From assembly GCA_025449595.1 (NCBI GenBank), contig JANWJC010000014.1, forward strand, positions 1 to 32,946: a stretch of 32,946 nt of DNA, written 5' to 3'. The DNA comes from Acidobacteriota bacterium. Lineage in GTDB: Bacteria; Actinomycetota; Actinomycetes; S36-B12; CAIYMF01. How positions within the stretch are numbered: position 1 is the first letter of the stretch; every line of letters begins with the position of its first letter. Made by a program: the position numbers and the translations under genes. The notes beneath the pieces were generated by a model. The model was not told the DNA's origin and did not search any database. It saw only the letters and a program-made list of their open reading frames with translations. Below, piece by piece: positions 9,452-18,459 of this stretch.

Positions 9452-10387
9452 ATGGTGGACGGCTGGGCCGGAGTGGAGCTGCGGCACCTGGCGTCGCTCC
9501 AGGCCTTGGCGGACGAGGGGTCGTTCAGCCGGGCCGCGGAGGCGCTGGGGTACACGCAGTCCGCGGTGAGCCAGCAGATCGCGCGACTGGAAAGGCTTGT
9601 GGGGCAACGCCTTGTCGACCGTCCCGGTGGACCCAACCCGGTGTCGCTGACGCCCGCAGGGCTGGTGCTGCTGCGATATGCGCACGCCATCTCCGGACAG
9701 CTGGCGCGGGCGGCCGCTGACCTGGCTGCGCTGGCTGCGGGCACCGCGGGGACGCTGCGGGTCGGGTGCTTCCAGAGCGTGGGGGTGCGGATCCTGCCGC
9801 GCGTGCTGAGCGAGTTCGCGGCCCGCTTCCCGCAGGTGACGGTACGGCTCACCGAGGCCGAGGACGACGGGGAGCTGCTGCACCAGCTCGAACGCGGCGA
9901 GCTCGACCTGACCTTCGTGGCGTACCCGATGATGCCCGGCCCGTTCACGACGGTCGAGCTGCTGGAAGACCCGTACGTCGTCGTCGTACGGCCGGACTCC
10001 GCCCTGGCCAACCAGGGCGGCCCGGTCGCGCTACGGCAGCTGGCCGATCTCCCGCTGATCACGTACGCCCAGATGCGCGAGGTGCACTCCATCGAGAACC
10101 GGCTCGGCCGCCCGGAGCTGACCGACCAGATCGTGTTCCGCTCCAACGACAACGGCACCATCCTGGGCCTGGCGGCCGAAGGGGTCGGCGCAGCGGTGGT
10201 GTCCTGGCTGTCGGTCGATCCGTACCGGGAAGGCGTACGGACCCTGGCCCTGTCCGGAGTGAGCCCGCGCATCGTCGGCATCGCCTGGCACAGCGAGCGC
10301 GAGCCCATCACGGCCGCGGAAGCCTTCGTGGAGCTGGCGAAGAGCGTCGCCGCGCGAGAGCAGGCGGAGGCACCCGCCCCGGCCTGA
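9452..10387 (+). CDS. LysR family transcriptional regulator
   Basis: N-terminal HTH: LRHLASLQALADEGSFSRAAEALGYTQSAVSQQIARLERLVGQRLVDR; periplasmic-binding-like effector domain follows. An alternative in-frame ATG lies at 9443. Confidence 0.95.
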   Translation: MVDGWAGVELRHLASLQALADEGSFSRAAEALGYTQSAVSQQIARLERLVGQRLVDRPGGPNPVSLTPAGLVLLRYAHAISGQLARAAADLAALAAGTAGTLRVGCFQSVGVRILPRVLSEFAARFPQVTVRLTEAEDDGELLHQLERGELDLTFVAYPMMPGPFTTVELLEDPYVVVVRPDSALANQGGPVALRQLADLPLITYAQMREVHSIENRLGRPELTDQIVFRSNDNGTILGLAAEGVGAAVVSWLSVDPYREGVRTLALSGVSPRIVGIAWHSEREPITAAEAFVELAKSVAAREQAEAPAPA

Positions 10388-10400
10388 CCCCGGTCGAAGA

Positions 10401-10502
10401 CCCGGCAAGGTGGCCTTGGCGCCGCGGCGCGCAGCCCCGGCAAGGTGGCCTCGCGCCCCGGCGCGCAGGCCCCGGCGAGGTGACCTTGCGCCGCGGCGCG
10501 CA
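10401..10502 (+). repeat. Three imperfect tandem copies (about 34 bp) of CCCCGGCAAGGTGGCCTTGGCGCCGCGGCGCGCAG
   Basis: Copies at about 10401-10434, 10435-10469 and 10470-10502, read directly. Confidence 0.8.
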
Positions 10503-10507
10503 ACTGA

Positions 10508-10644
10508 GGTTCACCGGCGTCTGGTCGACGACACGCCGTAGCGGCAGCCGAAAACGCGATCAAACGCCGGTGAACCTAGGCCAACGCGATCAAACGCCGG
10601 TGAACCCCCCGCCCTCCCAGCGCGCGATCAAACGCCGGTGAACC
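10508..10644. repeat. Clustered short repeat CGCGATCAAACGCCGGTGAACC: three direct copies plus one degenerate inverted copy
   Basis: Direct copies end at 10576, 10606 and 10644; inverted copy GGTTCACCGGCGTCTGGTCG at about 10508-10527. Confidence 0.85.
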
Positions 10645-10663
10645 CCGGGGCGCGAGCCACCCC

Positions 10664-11602
10664 TCAGGTCGCGCTCTCCCCGGGACCGTCGTCGAGGTCT
10701 CGCAGGAACTGCTCCAGCTGGGCGGCGATCTCGTCGCCGCTGGGGAGCGGGCCGCCCTCGTGGGTGGTTCCGTCCTGGGACGTGCCGGAGGCGCCACGGG
10801 GCAGGCCCACGAGCGCGTCGTACTGGGCCTCCAGCAACGCGATCGCCTCGACGTTCTCGGCGTTCTCGGCCACCTGCGCGTCGAGCGCGGTGTCGGCCTC
10901 ATCGGCCTTGTGCCGCAAGGCTTCCAGCGGGATGGACAGACCCGTGCTGTGCGAGACCTCCTCGAGCATCCGCAGCGCAGCGCGGGGATACTCGGCGCTG
11001 ACCAGGTAGTGCGGTACGTGCACCGCATATCCCATGGCCGGCTTGCCCGCCTTTCCCAGCGCCAGTTCGAGCACACCGGCGAGGTGGCCGGGCACCTCGA
11101 CCTGCCCGATCCAGCTGCGATGACCCACGATCAGGTCCGGTGACGTGGCGTGCGCCGTGACCCCGATCGGGCGGGTGTGCGGGGACGCCCACGGGATCGC
11201 GTTCAGGCCGACGGTGAGGCGTACGTCGAAACGGTCGACCAGCCCCAGCACGCTGCGGGTGACGCGCTGCCAGCCGAAGTCGGGCTCCGGCCCGTGCAGC
11301 AGCAGGAACGGGACCCCGTCGGCATCGGTGAGCCGGGACAGCAGCAGCTCGGGCATGGCGACCGAGTCATACCGGTTGGTGTCGAACACCATCCGGGGTC
11401 GCCGCGCCCGGTAGTCGAAGAGCAGGTCCACGTCGAACGTCGCGACGGTGCCATGGTCCAGCGTCTCCAGCAGGTGCGCGACCGCTATGTGCCGAGCCGC
11501 GCCGGCGTCCAGGAACCCCGACAGCGCGTGCATCATGATCGGGGTCCCCGAAATCGCCGCGCCCTCGGTCAGCTCGACGAGATCGTCCGGTCGTGGGTCC
11601 AC
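10664..11602 (-). CDS. PAC2 family protein (proteasome assembly chaperone-like)
   Basis: LVELTEGAAISGTPIMMHALSGFLDAGAARHIAVAHLLETLDHGTVATFDVDLLFDYRARRPRMVFD... matches the actinobacterial PAC2 pattern. Start uncertain (GTG 11602 or 11644). Confidence 0.86.
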   Translation of the reverse strand: MDPRPDDLVELTEGAAISGTPIMMHALSGFLDAGAARHIAVAHLLETLDHGTVATFDVDLLFDYRARRPRMVFDTNRYDSVAMPELLLSRLTDADGVPFLLLHGPEPDFGWQRVTRSVLGLVDRFDVRLTVGLNAIPWASPHTRPIGVTAHATSPDLIVGHRSWIGQVEVPGHLAGVLELALGKAGKPAMGYAVHVPHYLVSAEYPRAALRMLEEVSHSTGLSIPLEALRHKADEADTALDAQVAENAENVEAIALLEAQYDALVGLPRGASGTSQDGTTHEGGPLPSGDEIAAQLEQFLRDLDDGPGESAT

Positions 11603-11670
11603 GGTCGGTGCAACCGGAGGCAGCGCGGGGGCATTCCGGGGCACGTCCGGCCACCGGCGACGTCGCCAGC

Positions 11671-12486
11671 TCACGGCAGCCACCCAACCTTGCCGTGCAG
11701 GTAGAAGTAGCCCACGAAGCTCACGGCGTCCAGCAGGAAGTGGGCGACGACCATGGGCGTACAACGCCCCCATCGCCGATAAAGGACACCGAACACCAGA
11801 CCCATCGCGAAGTTGCCGACGAAACCGCCGAACCCTTGGTACAGATGGTACGAGCCTCGCAGTGCGGCGCTCGTCCCGATCGCCACCCAGGGCCGCGCCC
11901 CGAGCTGGCCGAGCCGGTGGATCATGTACCCGAGGACGATGACCTCCTCGAGGATCGCGTTGTACGCGGCCTGCAGCAGCAGCACCGGCACCGTCCACCA
12001 GATCGTGATCGTGGAGGCCGCAGCGATCTTCACGCTCAGCCCCAGCCGGTACGCGACGATGTAGAGCACCAGCCCGGCGCTGCCGATCACAGCCGCCAGG
12101 ACCATGCCGCGTACGACGTCACGCCCCGGCTGACTCGCGTCGAACCCGATGCCGCGCATGCCTTCCCCGCTGCGGTGCAGCAGGTGCGCCACCAGCAGCA
12201 CCGGGACCAGCGCCAGGGCGATCCCGGTCAGCTGGTAGGTCAGGTCGAGCCAGGGCCGGTCCGCGGAGTACGTCCCCACGATCACCGCGGTCTGGTCGGA
12301 CAGCGGCACGTTCTTGGTCAGCGAGTCCACCAAGGACAGCAGAGAGCGCAGCGCGGAGGCTGCGATCGACAGGAACAGCACGATCCACAGCTCGTCGCGC
12401 AGGACGCGCCGATCCAGCGGGCGCGCGCTGCCGACCGTGTCGACGACGCCGGTCGGGTCCGAGCTCACGAGCGCATCCTTCCCCAT
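11671..12486 (-). CDS. CPBP family intramembrane glutamic endopeptidase
   Basis: Polytopic; NAILEEVIVLGYMIHRL, SAALRGSYHLYQGFGGFVGNFAMGLVFGVLYRRWGR and MVVAHFLLDAVSF carry the EE, H and H motifs. Confidence 0.9.
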   Translation of the reverse strand: MGKDALVSSDPTGVVDTVGSARPLDRRVLRDELWIVLFLSIAASALRSLLSLVDSLTKNVPLSDQTAVIVGTYSADRPWLDLTYQLTGIALALVPVLLVAHLLHRSGEGMRGIGFDASQPGRDVVRGMVLAAVIGSAGLVLYIVAYRLGLSVKIAAASTITIWWTVPVLLLQAAYNAILEEVIVLGYMIHRLGQLGARPWVAIGTSAALRGSYHLYQGFGGFVGNFAMGLVFGVLYRRWGRCTPMVVAHFLLDAVSFVGYFYLHGKVGWLP

Positions 12487-12563
12487 GACGACGCCGACCC
12501 GGCCAACTCAGCCACCAGGCGCGCGCCCGGCGGAATCAGCGGGCCCAGCACCCACCGGCTGGA

Positions 12564-13535
12564 TCAGCCGGCCAGGGACTCCTTCGCCGTGGGGACGTGC
12601 GCCACGATGTTGACCACGACCGCGAACGGTCCGCCACCGGAGGTCGCGGGGATCTGCAGCAGCACCCGGCTGCCCAGCGGCAGCCCGACCAGTGCGTCGA
12701 ACGGGCCGGTGCCGCCCTTGGTGACAGAGGCGGAGTCCGGCGCACCGGCCTTCCAGCTCGACCCTGCGGTCGCGCCGGTCCAGTCGATGGCCTCGTACTG
12801 CAGCACCGTGAGCCCGTTCACCAGCGCCGCCCCGGTGCCACGAGCCAGGACGGTCGTGACGGGCTTGGTCGGTTTGGTGGTGCCCTTCTTGATGGTGATC
12901 TTCGGGCTCGCGCCGGTGGCGCCGGTGATGGTGATCCCTGCCGGCGGGCTCTGCGCCGGGGTGGACTTCGCGTCGGCACCGACGTTGCCGGAGTACGAGG
13001 TCACGATGTCGATGACGAACACGAGAGTGTCGGTGCCCTTGATGCTGCCGTCCTGGCTGCCGGTGGACCCGTACCCCTGCGCCGGCGGGATGCTGACCAG
13101 CAGCCGGCTCCCGGCAGTCATCCCCACGATCGTGTTGTCCCATCCCGGGATGACCTTCTGCACGCCGATCTGGAACCCCGCGGCGGAGTGCCGGTCGTAG
13201 GAGTTGTCGAACACCTTGCCGCCATAGATCTGGCCGAGGTAGTCGACGGCGACGAGCTGACCCTTCTTCACCACTGCGCCCTTGCCCTGGACCAGAACCT
13301 TGCGCATCAGCTGACCGGGGGCCGCGGCGGACGTGAACGTGAGCGTCGGCTTGTCGCCGAACCCGCCCGTGACCGTCGGGACGCTGTCACCGGTCCAGTC
13401 CACCGGCGCCAGGGTTCCGGTCACTGTGGTGGTGGGGGCAGGGGTCGCGTCGGAGGAGCTGGAGCTGCATCCGGCGAGCGCGACGACCATGCCTGCCACG
13501 AGCAGACCGGTCAGGACGGTGGAGGTACGGCGCAC
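12564..13535 (-). CDS. FKBP-type peptidyl-prolyl isomerase lipoprotein with a second degenerate FKBP-like domain
   Basis: Lipobox VALAGCSSSS; first domain VAVDYLGQIYGGKVFDNSYDRHSAAGFQIGVQKVIPGWDNTIVGMTAGSRLLVSIPPAQGYG; second region FDALVGLPLGSRVLLQIP...FAVVVNIV. Confidence 0.9.
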   Translation of the reverse strand: MRRTSTVLTGLLVAGMVVALAGCSSSSSDATPAPTTTVTGTLAPVDWTGDSVPTVTGGFGDKPTLTFTSAAAPGQLMRKVLVQGKGAVVKKGQLVAVDYLGQIYGGKVFDNSYDRHSAAGFQIGVQKVIPGWDNTIVGMTAGSRLLVSIPPAQGYGSTGSQDGSIKGTDTLVFVIDIVTSYSGNVGADAKSTPAQSPPAGITITGATGASPKITIKKGTTKPTKPVTTVLARGTGAALVNGLTVLQYEAIDWTGATAGSSWKAGAPDSASVTKGGTGPFDALVGLPLGSRVLLQIPATSGGGPFAVVVNIVAHVPTAKESLAG

Positions 13536-13600
13536 GACGAGGACCTTCAGACAGGGGGGAGGGGACGGTACAGCGTAGACGGCTCGGCAGTGGGACGAGT

Positions 13601-14569
13601 TCAGACCATGCGCTGGGTCCAGTAGAGCGCCGCGCAGCAGGCCAGCATCGCAGCGGCCAGGCCGATCCCGGTGAACAGCCCGGTCAGGTCGACCGTACGG
13701 ACCTGGTATGCCACGGCGCGCCCGATCTGGTCGTAGACCGACTTCAGCTCACCGGCCGACTGGGCCGAGAACGACTTGCCGCCGCTGTCCTGCGCGATGA
13801 GAGCCATCGTCGCGGGGTCGGACGGGACCGGGATGCTCTGGCCCTGCACGTTGACGACGCCCTCCGGGGTGCCGAACGCGATCGTGTAGATCGGTACGCC
13901 GGCCGCCTTGGCGTCCCGTGCCGCCGCCTCGGCGGACGCGACGGCCGCGGTGTCGCCGATGCCGATCGTAGGAGCGCCGTCGCTCATCAGCACGATGACC
14001 GCGGGGACGGGCTTGCCGGACGCGCTCGGCGGTCCAGCCTTGATCGCGGCGAGAGAGGCCTCGATGGCCGCGGCCGTGGCGGTGCCGCCGCCGACCTGCA
14101 ACGAGTCGATCGCGTCCACGGCCTGCGGGTAGTCGGTGGTGGGGGTGACGAGCGTGCGAGGTGTGGTGTCGAACGCGACGACCCCGACCTGCAGACCTTC
14201 CGGCAGCGTGTTCACGAAGTCCGTGGCCTGGGTCTGGGCGGCGACCAGCCGGCTGGGGTCGATGTCGGTCGCCTGCATCGAGCCGGACGTGTCGAGGGTG
14301 AGCATCACGGTGGCACGGTCCAGCGCGACCTTCTGCTGGCGGGCGGGTCCGGCGATCGCCAGGACCAGGACCACGAGCGCGGCGAGCATGCCGATCGCGG
14401 ACACGTGCCGCTGCCAGCCGGGCCGGCGCGGTGCCACCGATGCGAGCAGGTCCACGCTGGTGAACCGGACTACGGCCCGCTGCCGGGCGCGCTGCACGAG
14501 GACGTACGCGACGATGATCGCGATGGGGGCGAGCAGCAGCAGCAGCCACCACGGTGACTGGAACGTCAT
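13601..14569 (-). CDS. VWA domain membrane protein (BatA-like)
   Basis: N-terminal BatA-type TM region; VMLTLDTSGSMQATDIDPSRL (MIDAS DxSxS); VIVLMSDGAPTIG; C-terminal TM. Start overlaps the upstream DUF58 stop by 4 bp. Confidence 0.93.
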   Translation of the reverse strand: MTFQSPWWLLLLLAPIAIIVAYVLVQRARQRAVVRFTSVDLLASVAPRRPGWQRHVSAIGMLAALVVLVLAIAGPARQQKVALDRATVMLTLDTSGSMQATDIDPSRLVAAQTQATDFVNTLPEGLQVGVVAFDTTPRTLVTPTTDYPQAVDAIDSLQVGGGTATAAAIEASLAAIKAGPPSASGKPVPAVIVLMSDGAPTIGIGDTAAVASAEAAARDAKAAGVPIYTIAFGTPEGVVNVQGQSIPVPSDPATMALIAQDSGGKSFSAQSAGELKSVYDQIGRAVAYQVRTVDLTGLFTGIGLAAAMLACCAALYWTQRMV

Positions 14570-15618
14570 GAGGCACTTCCCGTTGGAGCAGTAACAGAAT
14601 GGGCGGGGTTGCGACGCGCGGTCGCGATATCGCCGGTGCGGCGACGGTTGTGGCGTCCGGTGACGAACTCGATGACATCAAGCACCCAGTCGCGGCCGGT
14701 GGACAGCTGCAGGTGCTCAGCGCCCGAGGCCCTGATGTCCTGGCCGATGCGAGCGTGGCGCGCGGCCGCCGCGGCGGAGTACTTCTGTCGCAGGTCCTTC
14801 GACTTCGTCTGCACGTGCAGCTCACGCCCGGACTCGGGGTCGACAACGGTCAGCATGCCGACCTCGGGCAGGGTGAACTCACGCGGATCGGTCACCTGGA
14901 CGGCGATGAGCTGGTGCCGCAACGCCAACGCGTGCAACGGGTGTTGCCAGTCGGAGGGGTCGAGGAAGTCCGACACCACGACGACCTGGCCGCGTCTCGC
15001 GACGGTCTTGCGCAGCTGCAGCAGCGTCGCCGCCAACGTCCCGCCGGTGCCCTGCGCCGCGCTCTGACGTGGAGTGACGTACAGATCGGACAACGCGGCC
15101 ATCATGGCGATCCGGCCGTTGGCCGACGGTCTCGGAGGCGCGGAGCCCGCACCGGACACGACGATGCCGAAGCGGTTCGCCGAACGCACCGTGAGGATCC
15201 CGAATGCCGCGGCGACCGCCAGGACGACCTCGCGCTTCTCCCGTTGCGCCGTACCGAAGTCCATGCTGGCGGACCGGTCGGCGACCACCCAGGTCTCGAG
15301 CTCGCGGTCCGCCTCGGTGGTGCGGATGTACGTGTCCAGCGACCGTGCGGTCAGGCTCCAGTCGATGCGGCGAGCGTCGTCACCGGGCTCGTACCGCCGG
15401 GCTCCGGCCCGCTCGCTGCCGGGTCCGATCGCGGTCGTGCGGTGGTCCCCGCTGCGCATACCGTCCAGGCGCCGGGTGATGTCGAGCTCGAGGCGGCGCA
15501 GCACCTCCGCCTTGTCGACGACCTGGGACGCGGTTGCGGACGGAACCGCCGAAACTCCTGCAACTGCAGTCGTTCCCGCGACCTGAGGCAGTCCTGCGGG
15601 CCGAACCTTGGTGCTCAT
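14566..15618 (-). CDS. DUF58 domain protein
   Basis: GARRYEPGDDARRIDWSLTARSLDTYIRTTEADRELETWVVADRSASMDFGT is the DUF58 core motif. Adjacent to MoxR with 4-bp overlap. Confidence 0.95.
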   Translation of the reverse strand: MSTKVRPAGLPQVAGTTAVAGVSAVPSATASQVVDKAEVLRRLELDITRRLDGMRSGDHRTTAIGPGSERAGARRYEPGDDARRIDWSLTARSLDTYIRTTEADRELETWVVADRSASMDFGTAQREKREVVLAVAAAFGILTVRSANRFGIVVSGAGSAPPRPSANGRIAMMAALSDLYVTPRQSAAQGTGGTLAATLLQLRKTVARRGQVVVVSDFLDPSDWQHPLHALALRHQLIAVQVTDPREFTLPEVGMLTVVDPESGRELHVQTKSKDLRQKYSAAAAARHARIGQDIRASGAEHLQLSTGRDWVLDVIEFVTGRHNRRRTGDIATARRNPAHSVTAPTGSAS

Positions 15619-16703
15619 CCGGCGGCCTGCTGCGACCAGCCGTCGGTCCCGGGAACCACAGCGGTCGCGGAGGGGACCAGCGTGCGTGTGACCTCGTCCT
15701 GGTGCGGCGCGACGCGGGGTGCCGGCACCGTCTCGAGGATCTGACCCAGCACCGTCTCGACGGTGACGTCCTGCGCGAGAGCCTCGTAGCTGAGCATCAC
15801 GCGGTGCCGGAGCACCTCCGGGGCGACATCGAAAACATCTTGCGGTACAAGGAACCTTCGGCCGCGCAGTACGGCCAGTGCCCGACCCGCAGAGATCAGC
15901 CCGAGGGTTCCACGGGGGCTGGCACCCAGCGCGATCAGCTCGGCGTGGGAGGTGACACCCCACTTCTCCGGCTCGCGCGTGGCCATGACCAGGCGGACCG
16001 CGTAGTCCTGCACCGCGTGGTGCACGAACACGTCGCGCGCCGCCCCCTGCAGCCCGACGAGCTGCTCGAGGGTGAGGACCTGCTCGGCCTTCGGCGGGCT
16101 CACGCTCATCCGGCGGGCGATGGCGTTCTCCTCGTCGTACGAGGGCTGGTCCACCAGCACGTGCATGAGGAAGCGGTCGCGCTGGGCTTCGGGCAGGGCG
16201 TACACGCCCTCGGACTCGATCGGGTTCTGGGTGGCAAGCACGAGGAACGGCTCCGGCACCCGGCGGGTCTGCCCGGCGATGGACACCTGGCGCTCGGCCA
16301 TGACCTCCAGCAGCGCGGACTGCACCTTGGCCGGCGCCCGGTTGATCTCGTCGGCGAGCACGAGGTTCGCGAAGATCGGGCCCCACTCGATGTCGAACGC
16401 CTCTGCGGAGGGACGCCACACCCGGGTCCCGACGACGTCCGCGGGCACCAGGTCGGGGGTGAACTGGATGCGTGCGAACTGCCCGCCCACCACGTCGGCC
16501 ATCGTGGACACGGTCAGCGTCTTGGCCAGCCCGGGCACGCCCTCGATGAGGCAGTGCCCCCCGGCGATCAGGCACAGCAGCGCACGCTCGACCAGGCGGT
16601 CCTGGCCGACGACGACCCGCTTGACCTGGAAGAGGGCATCCTCGAGCAGTTCGGCGTCCTGCCGGCGGTGGGGCTCGGGCATCGCTGCCGCGGGGTCAGT
16701 CAT
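15615..16703 (-). CDS. MoxR family AAA+ ATPase
   Basis: VVVGQDRLVERALLCLIAGGHCLIEGVPGLAKTLTVSTMADV; RIQFTPDLVPADVVGTRVW; ILADEINRAPAKVQSALLEVMAERQVSIAGQT; LATQNPIESEGVYALPEAQRDRFL. Confidence 0.97.
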   Translation of the reverse strand: MTDPAAAMPEPHRRQDAELLEDALFQVKRVVVGQDRLVERALLCLIAGGHCLIEGVPGLAKTLTVSTMADVVGGQFARIQFTPDLVPADVVGTRVWRPSAEAFDIEWGPIFANLVLADEINRAPAKVQSALLEVMAERQVSIAGQTRRVPEPFLVLATQNPIESEGVYALPEAQRDRFLMHVLVDQPSYDEENAIARRMSVSPPKAEQVLTLEQLVGLQGAARDVFVHHAVQDYAVRLVMATREPEKWGVTSHAELIALGASPRGTLGLISAGRALAVLRGRRFLVPQDVFDVAPEVLRHRVMLSYEALAQDVTVETVLGQILETVPAPRVAPHQDEVTRTLVPSATAVVPGTDGWSQQAAG

Positions 16704-16762
16704 CGTGGATCCGTCCGATCTGGGTCAGGTCTGGGGCTGGGACTGTGGGATCTGGATTGGTC

Positions 16763-16815
16763 TGCAGTGCTCGGGTTTGCAGTAGTGGTCGGAGTTTGCA
16801 GTGGTGCTCGGGGGT
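16763..16815 (+). repeat. About 3 degenerate tandem copies of TTTGCAGTRGTGSTCGGRG (15-19 bp)
   Basis: TGCAGTGCTCGGGTT / TGCAGTAGTGGTCGGAGTT / TGCAGTGGTGCTCGGGGGT, read directly in the MoxR/DUF2510 divergent intergenic region. Confidence 0.65.
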
Positions 16816-16994
16816 ACTGGCGGATAAGACTGCCGCATGAGTCTGTGGCCGTGCTGTGGGCCGCGTGTGGAGCCAGGAAGATGTCCTGTCCCGTTCTCAC
16901 AGCGCCCTGACAGGTTCCCCCAGCAGAATCGGCGGCACGTCAGGTCCGTACGCTTCGAGCCCAGGACGCAGCGGCCGACGGACAGCAGGAGGCT

Positions 16995-18296
16995 GTGGTG
17001 AGCCAGGACGACCGCCCGACAGCGGCGCAGCCTGTGCCCGCGGGGGCGCATGAACCCTCCGAGGCGGCTGGGGCCACTCACACCAGCGGGACTTCCGGCG
17101 ACGCCGCGGGCGTAGCGGCGACCGCGCCGGCCGTTGGGCCTTCCCGGGGGGCCGTGCCTATCGAGACGACCGCGCCGACTGCGATGGCGGTGCCGGCTGC
17201 GGTCGCAGTGATGGCGTCGGATGGCTGGTACCCGGACCCGTGGACGGCCGGTCAGCGCCGGTACTGGAGCGGTGAGCGATGGACCGCGCACGTGTTCACG
17301 GACCGTACCGTCGGCGACCAGGCAGGGTCCGCCGCACGCGAGGGCGCCACGAACCCGTTCCGCGACCAGCACGCCACACCGCCGGACCCCAGCTCCGCCC
17401 CACCCCCGCACTGGGTTGGGCCGTACACCGCGCCGGTTCGGCCCACGTACGACGCACCACCACCGGTCGAGCCACCGACCAGGAGCTCGCGCAAGCCCTT
17501 CATCTGGATCGCCGTCGCGGTGACCCTCGTCGTGGCCATGATCATCGGCTTCGCTCTGACCCGGATCCCCAGCAGTACCCCCGTCGCCACCCCACTGCCG
17601 GCACCGGCACCGGTGCTTCCGACGCCGACGCCGTCGGTGCCCGCCGCCCCCGTGCAGCCGGTCCCCGACGACCTGGCCCGGCTCGGGCTGCGCCAGTCCG
17701 ACGTCACCGGCACGGTCGTGGTGAGCCCGATCATCGGCGGCACGGACGTGACGGGCCAGACCACGCTGGATCTCTGCAACGCCAACTACCCCAGCGAGTC
17801 CCGCCGCCAGGAGCGCGTGCAGGTCGCCGCCATCGACATCACCGACCCATCGAGCATGTTGCTGAGCACCGAGGCCGTGCGGTACGACAGCACTGCCGGC
17901 AGCAACCAGGCGTGGGCGGAGATCCAGGCCGCGGTGGCTGCCTGCCCGAGCACCCCGGTCACCAGCCCGACCGAAGGCACGACACTGACCACGACGTTCG
18001 GCGGTCGCCCCGACTCGAGTTGGCCGGTGGTGGCAGGCGTGAAGCGGCTGGCGTACGACGTGAGCACCGTCGACAACCTGGGGACCACTCAGCACACCGT
18101 CGTGGTGTATCTGCAGCGCGGAAACATCTTGCTGGGCGTGTACTTCCCGCAGCCCGACCAACCCCAGCTCTCGGTGCAGGGCCAGACCACGATCCCGGGC
18201 ATAGTCCACGTCTTCGAGGAACGGCTCGCGGCCCTACCCCCGTCCGGATCCACCTCGACCGGCAGCGCCACCCCCGCCCCCGGCACCACAGCCTGA
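16995..18296 (+). CDS. DUF2510 domain membrane-anchored protein with extracytoplasmic C-terminal domain
   Basis: DGWYPDPWTAGQRRYWSGERWTAHV (DUF2510 motif); single TM FIWIAVAVTLVVAMIIGFALT; Pro/Thr-rich linker. GTG start at 16995 or 16998. Confidence 0.85.
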   Translation: MVSQDDRPTAAQPVPAGAHEPSEAAGATHTSGTSGDAAGVAATAPAVGPSRGAVPIETTAPTAMAVPAAVAVMASDGWYPDPWTAGQRRYWSGERWTAHVFTDRTVGDQAGSAAREGATNPFRDQHATPPDPSSAPPPHWVGPYTAPVRPTYDAPPPVEPPTRSSRKPFIWIAVAVTLVVAMIIGFALTRIPSSTPVATPLPAPAPVLPTPTPSVPAAPVQPVPDDLARLGLRQSDVTGTVVVSPIIGGTDVTGQTTLDLCNANYPSESRRQERVQVAAIDITDPSSMLLSTEAVRYDSTAGSNQAWAEIQAAVAACPSTPVTSPTEGTTLTTTFGGRPDSSWPVVAGVKRLAYDVSTVDNLGTTQHTVVVYLQRGNILLGVYFPQPDQPQLSVQGQTTIPGIVHVFEERLAALPPSGSTSTGSATPAPGTTA

Positions 18297-18350
18297 GCAG
18301 CCGCCATCGCGGCCCAGCGGCCCGGATTTCGTCCGGTTTCGTCTGCCCTT

Positions 18351-18459
18351 CATGATCAGTAGGCAAATGGTGAGGCGGCGACGACCCAAGCCCTGCCAGT
18401 CCGTGCGTAGCAGGCTCGAATTGGCACTGGCCTACCTCACGAAATGCCTACCGATCATG
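18351..18459. repeat. Long inverted-repeat element, copy 1 (about 109 bp)
   Basis: Left arm CATGATCAGTAGGCAAATGGTGAGG; right arm CCTCACGAAATGCCTACCGATCATG. 21/25 arm match. Confidence 0.85.

Noticed and set aside
9313-10563. N-terminal extension of the oxygenase ORF (691-aa call 8488..10563)
   Set aside because: The extension is antisense to a clear LysR gene; the real start is most likely ATG at 9312.
10508-10644. CRISPR-like mini-array
   Set aside because: Repeat periods of 30 and 38 bp leave spacers of only 6-16 bp; no cas genes in the window.
11593-13200. Long plus-strand ORF (535 aa) antisense to the PAC2/CPBP/FKBP genes
   Set aside because: High-GC shadow ORF; low-complexity Arg/His/Gln-rich translation, no recognisable domain, and the opposite strand encodes clear protein families.
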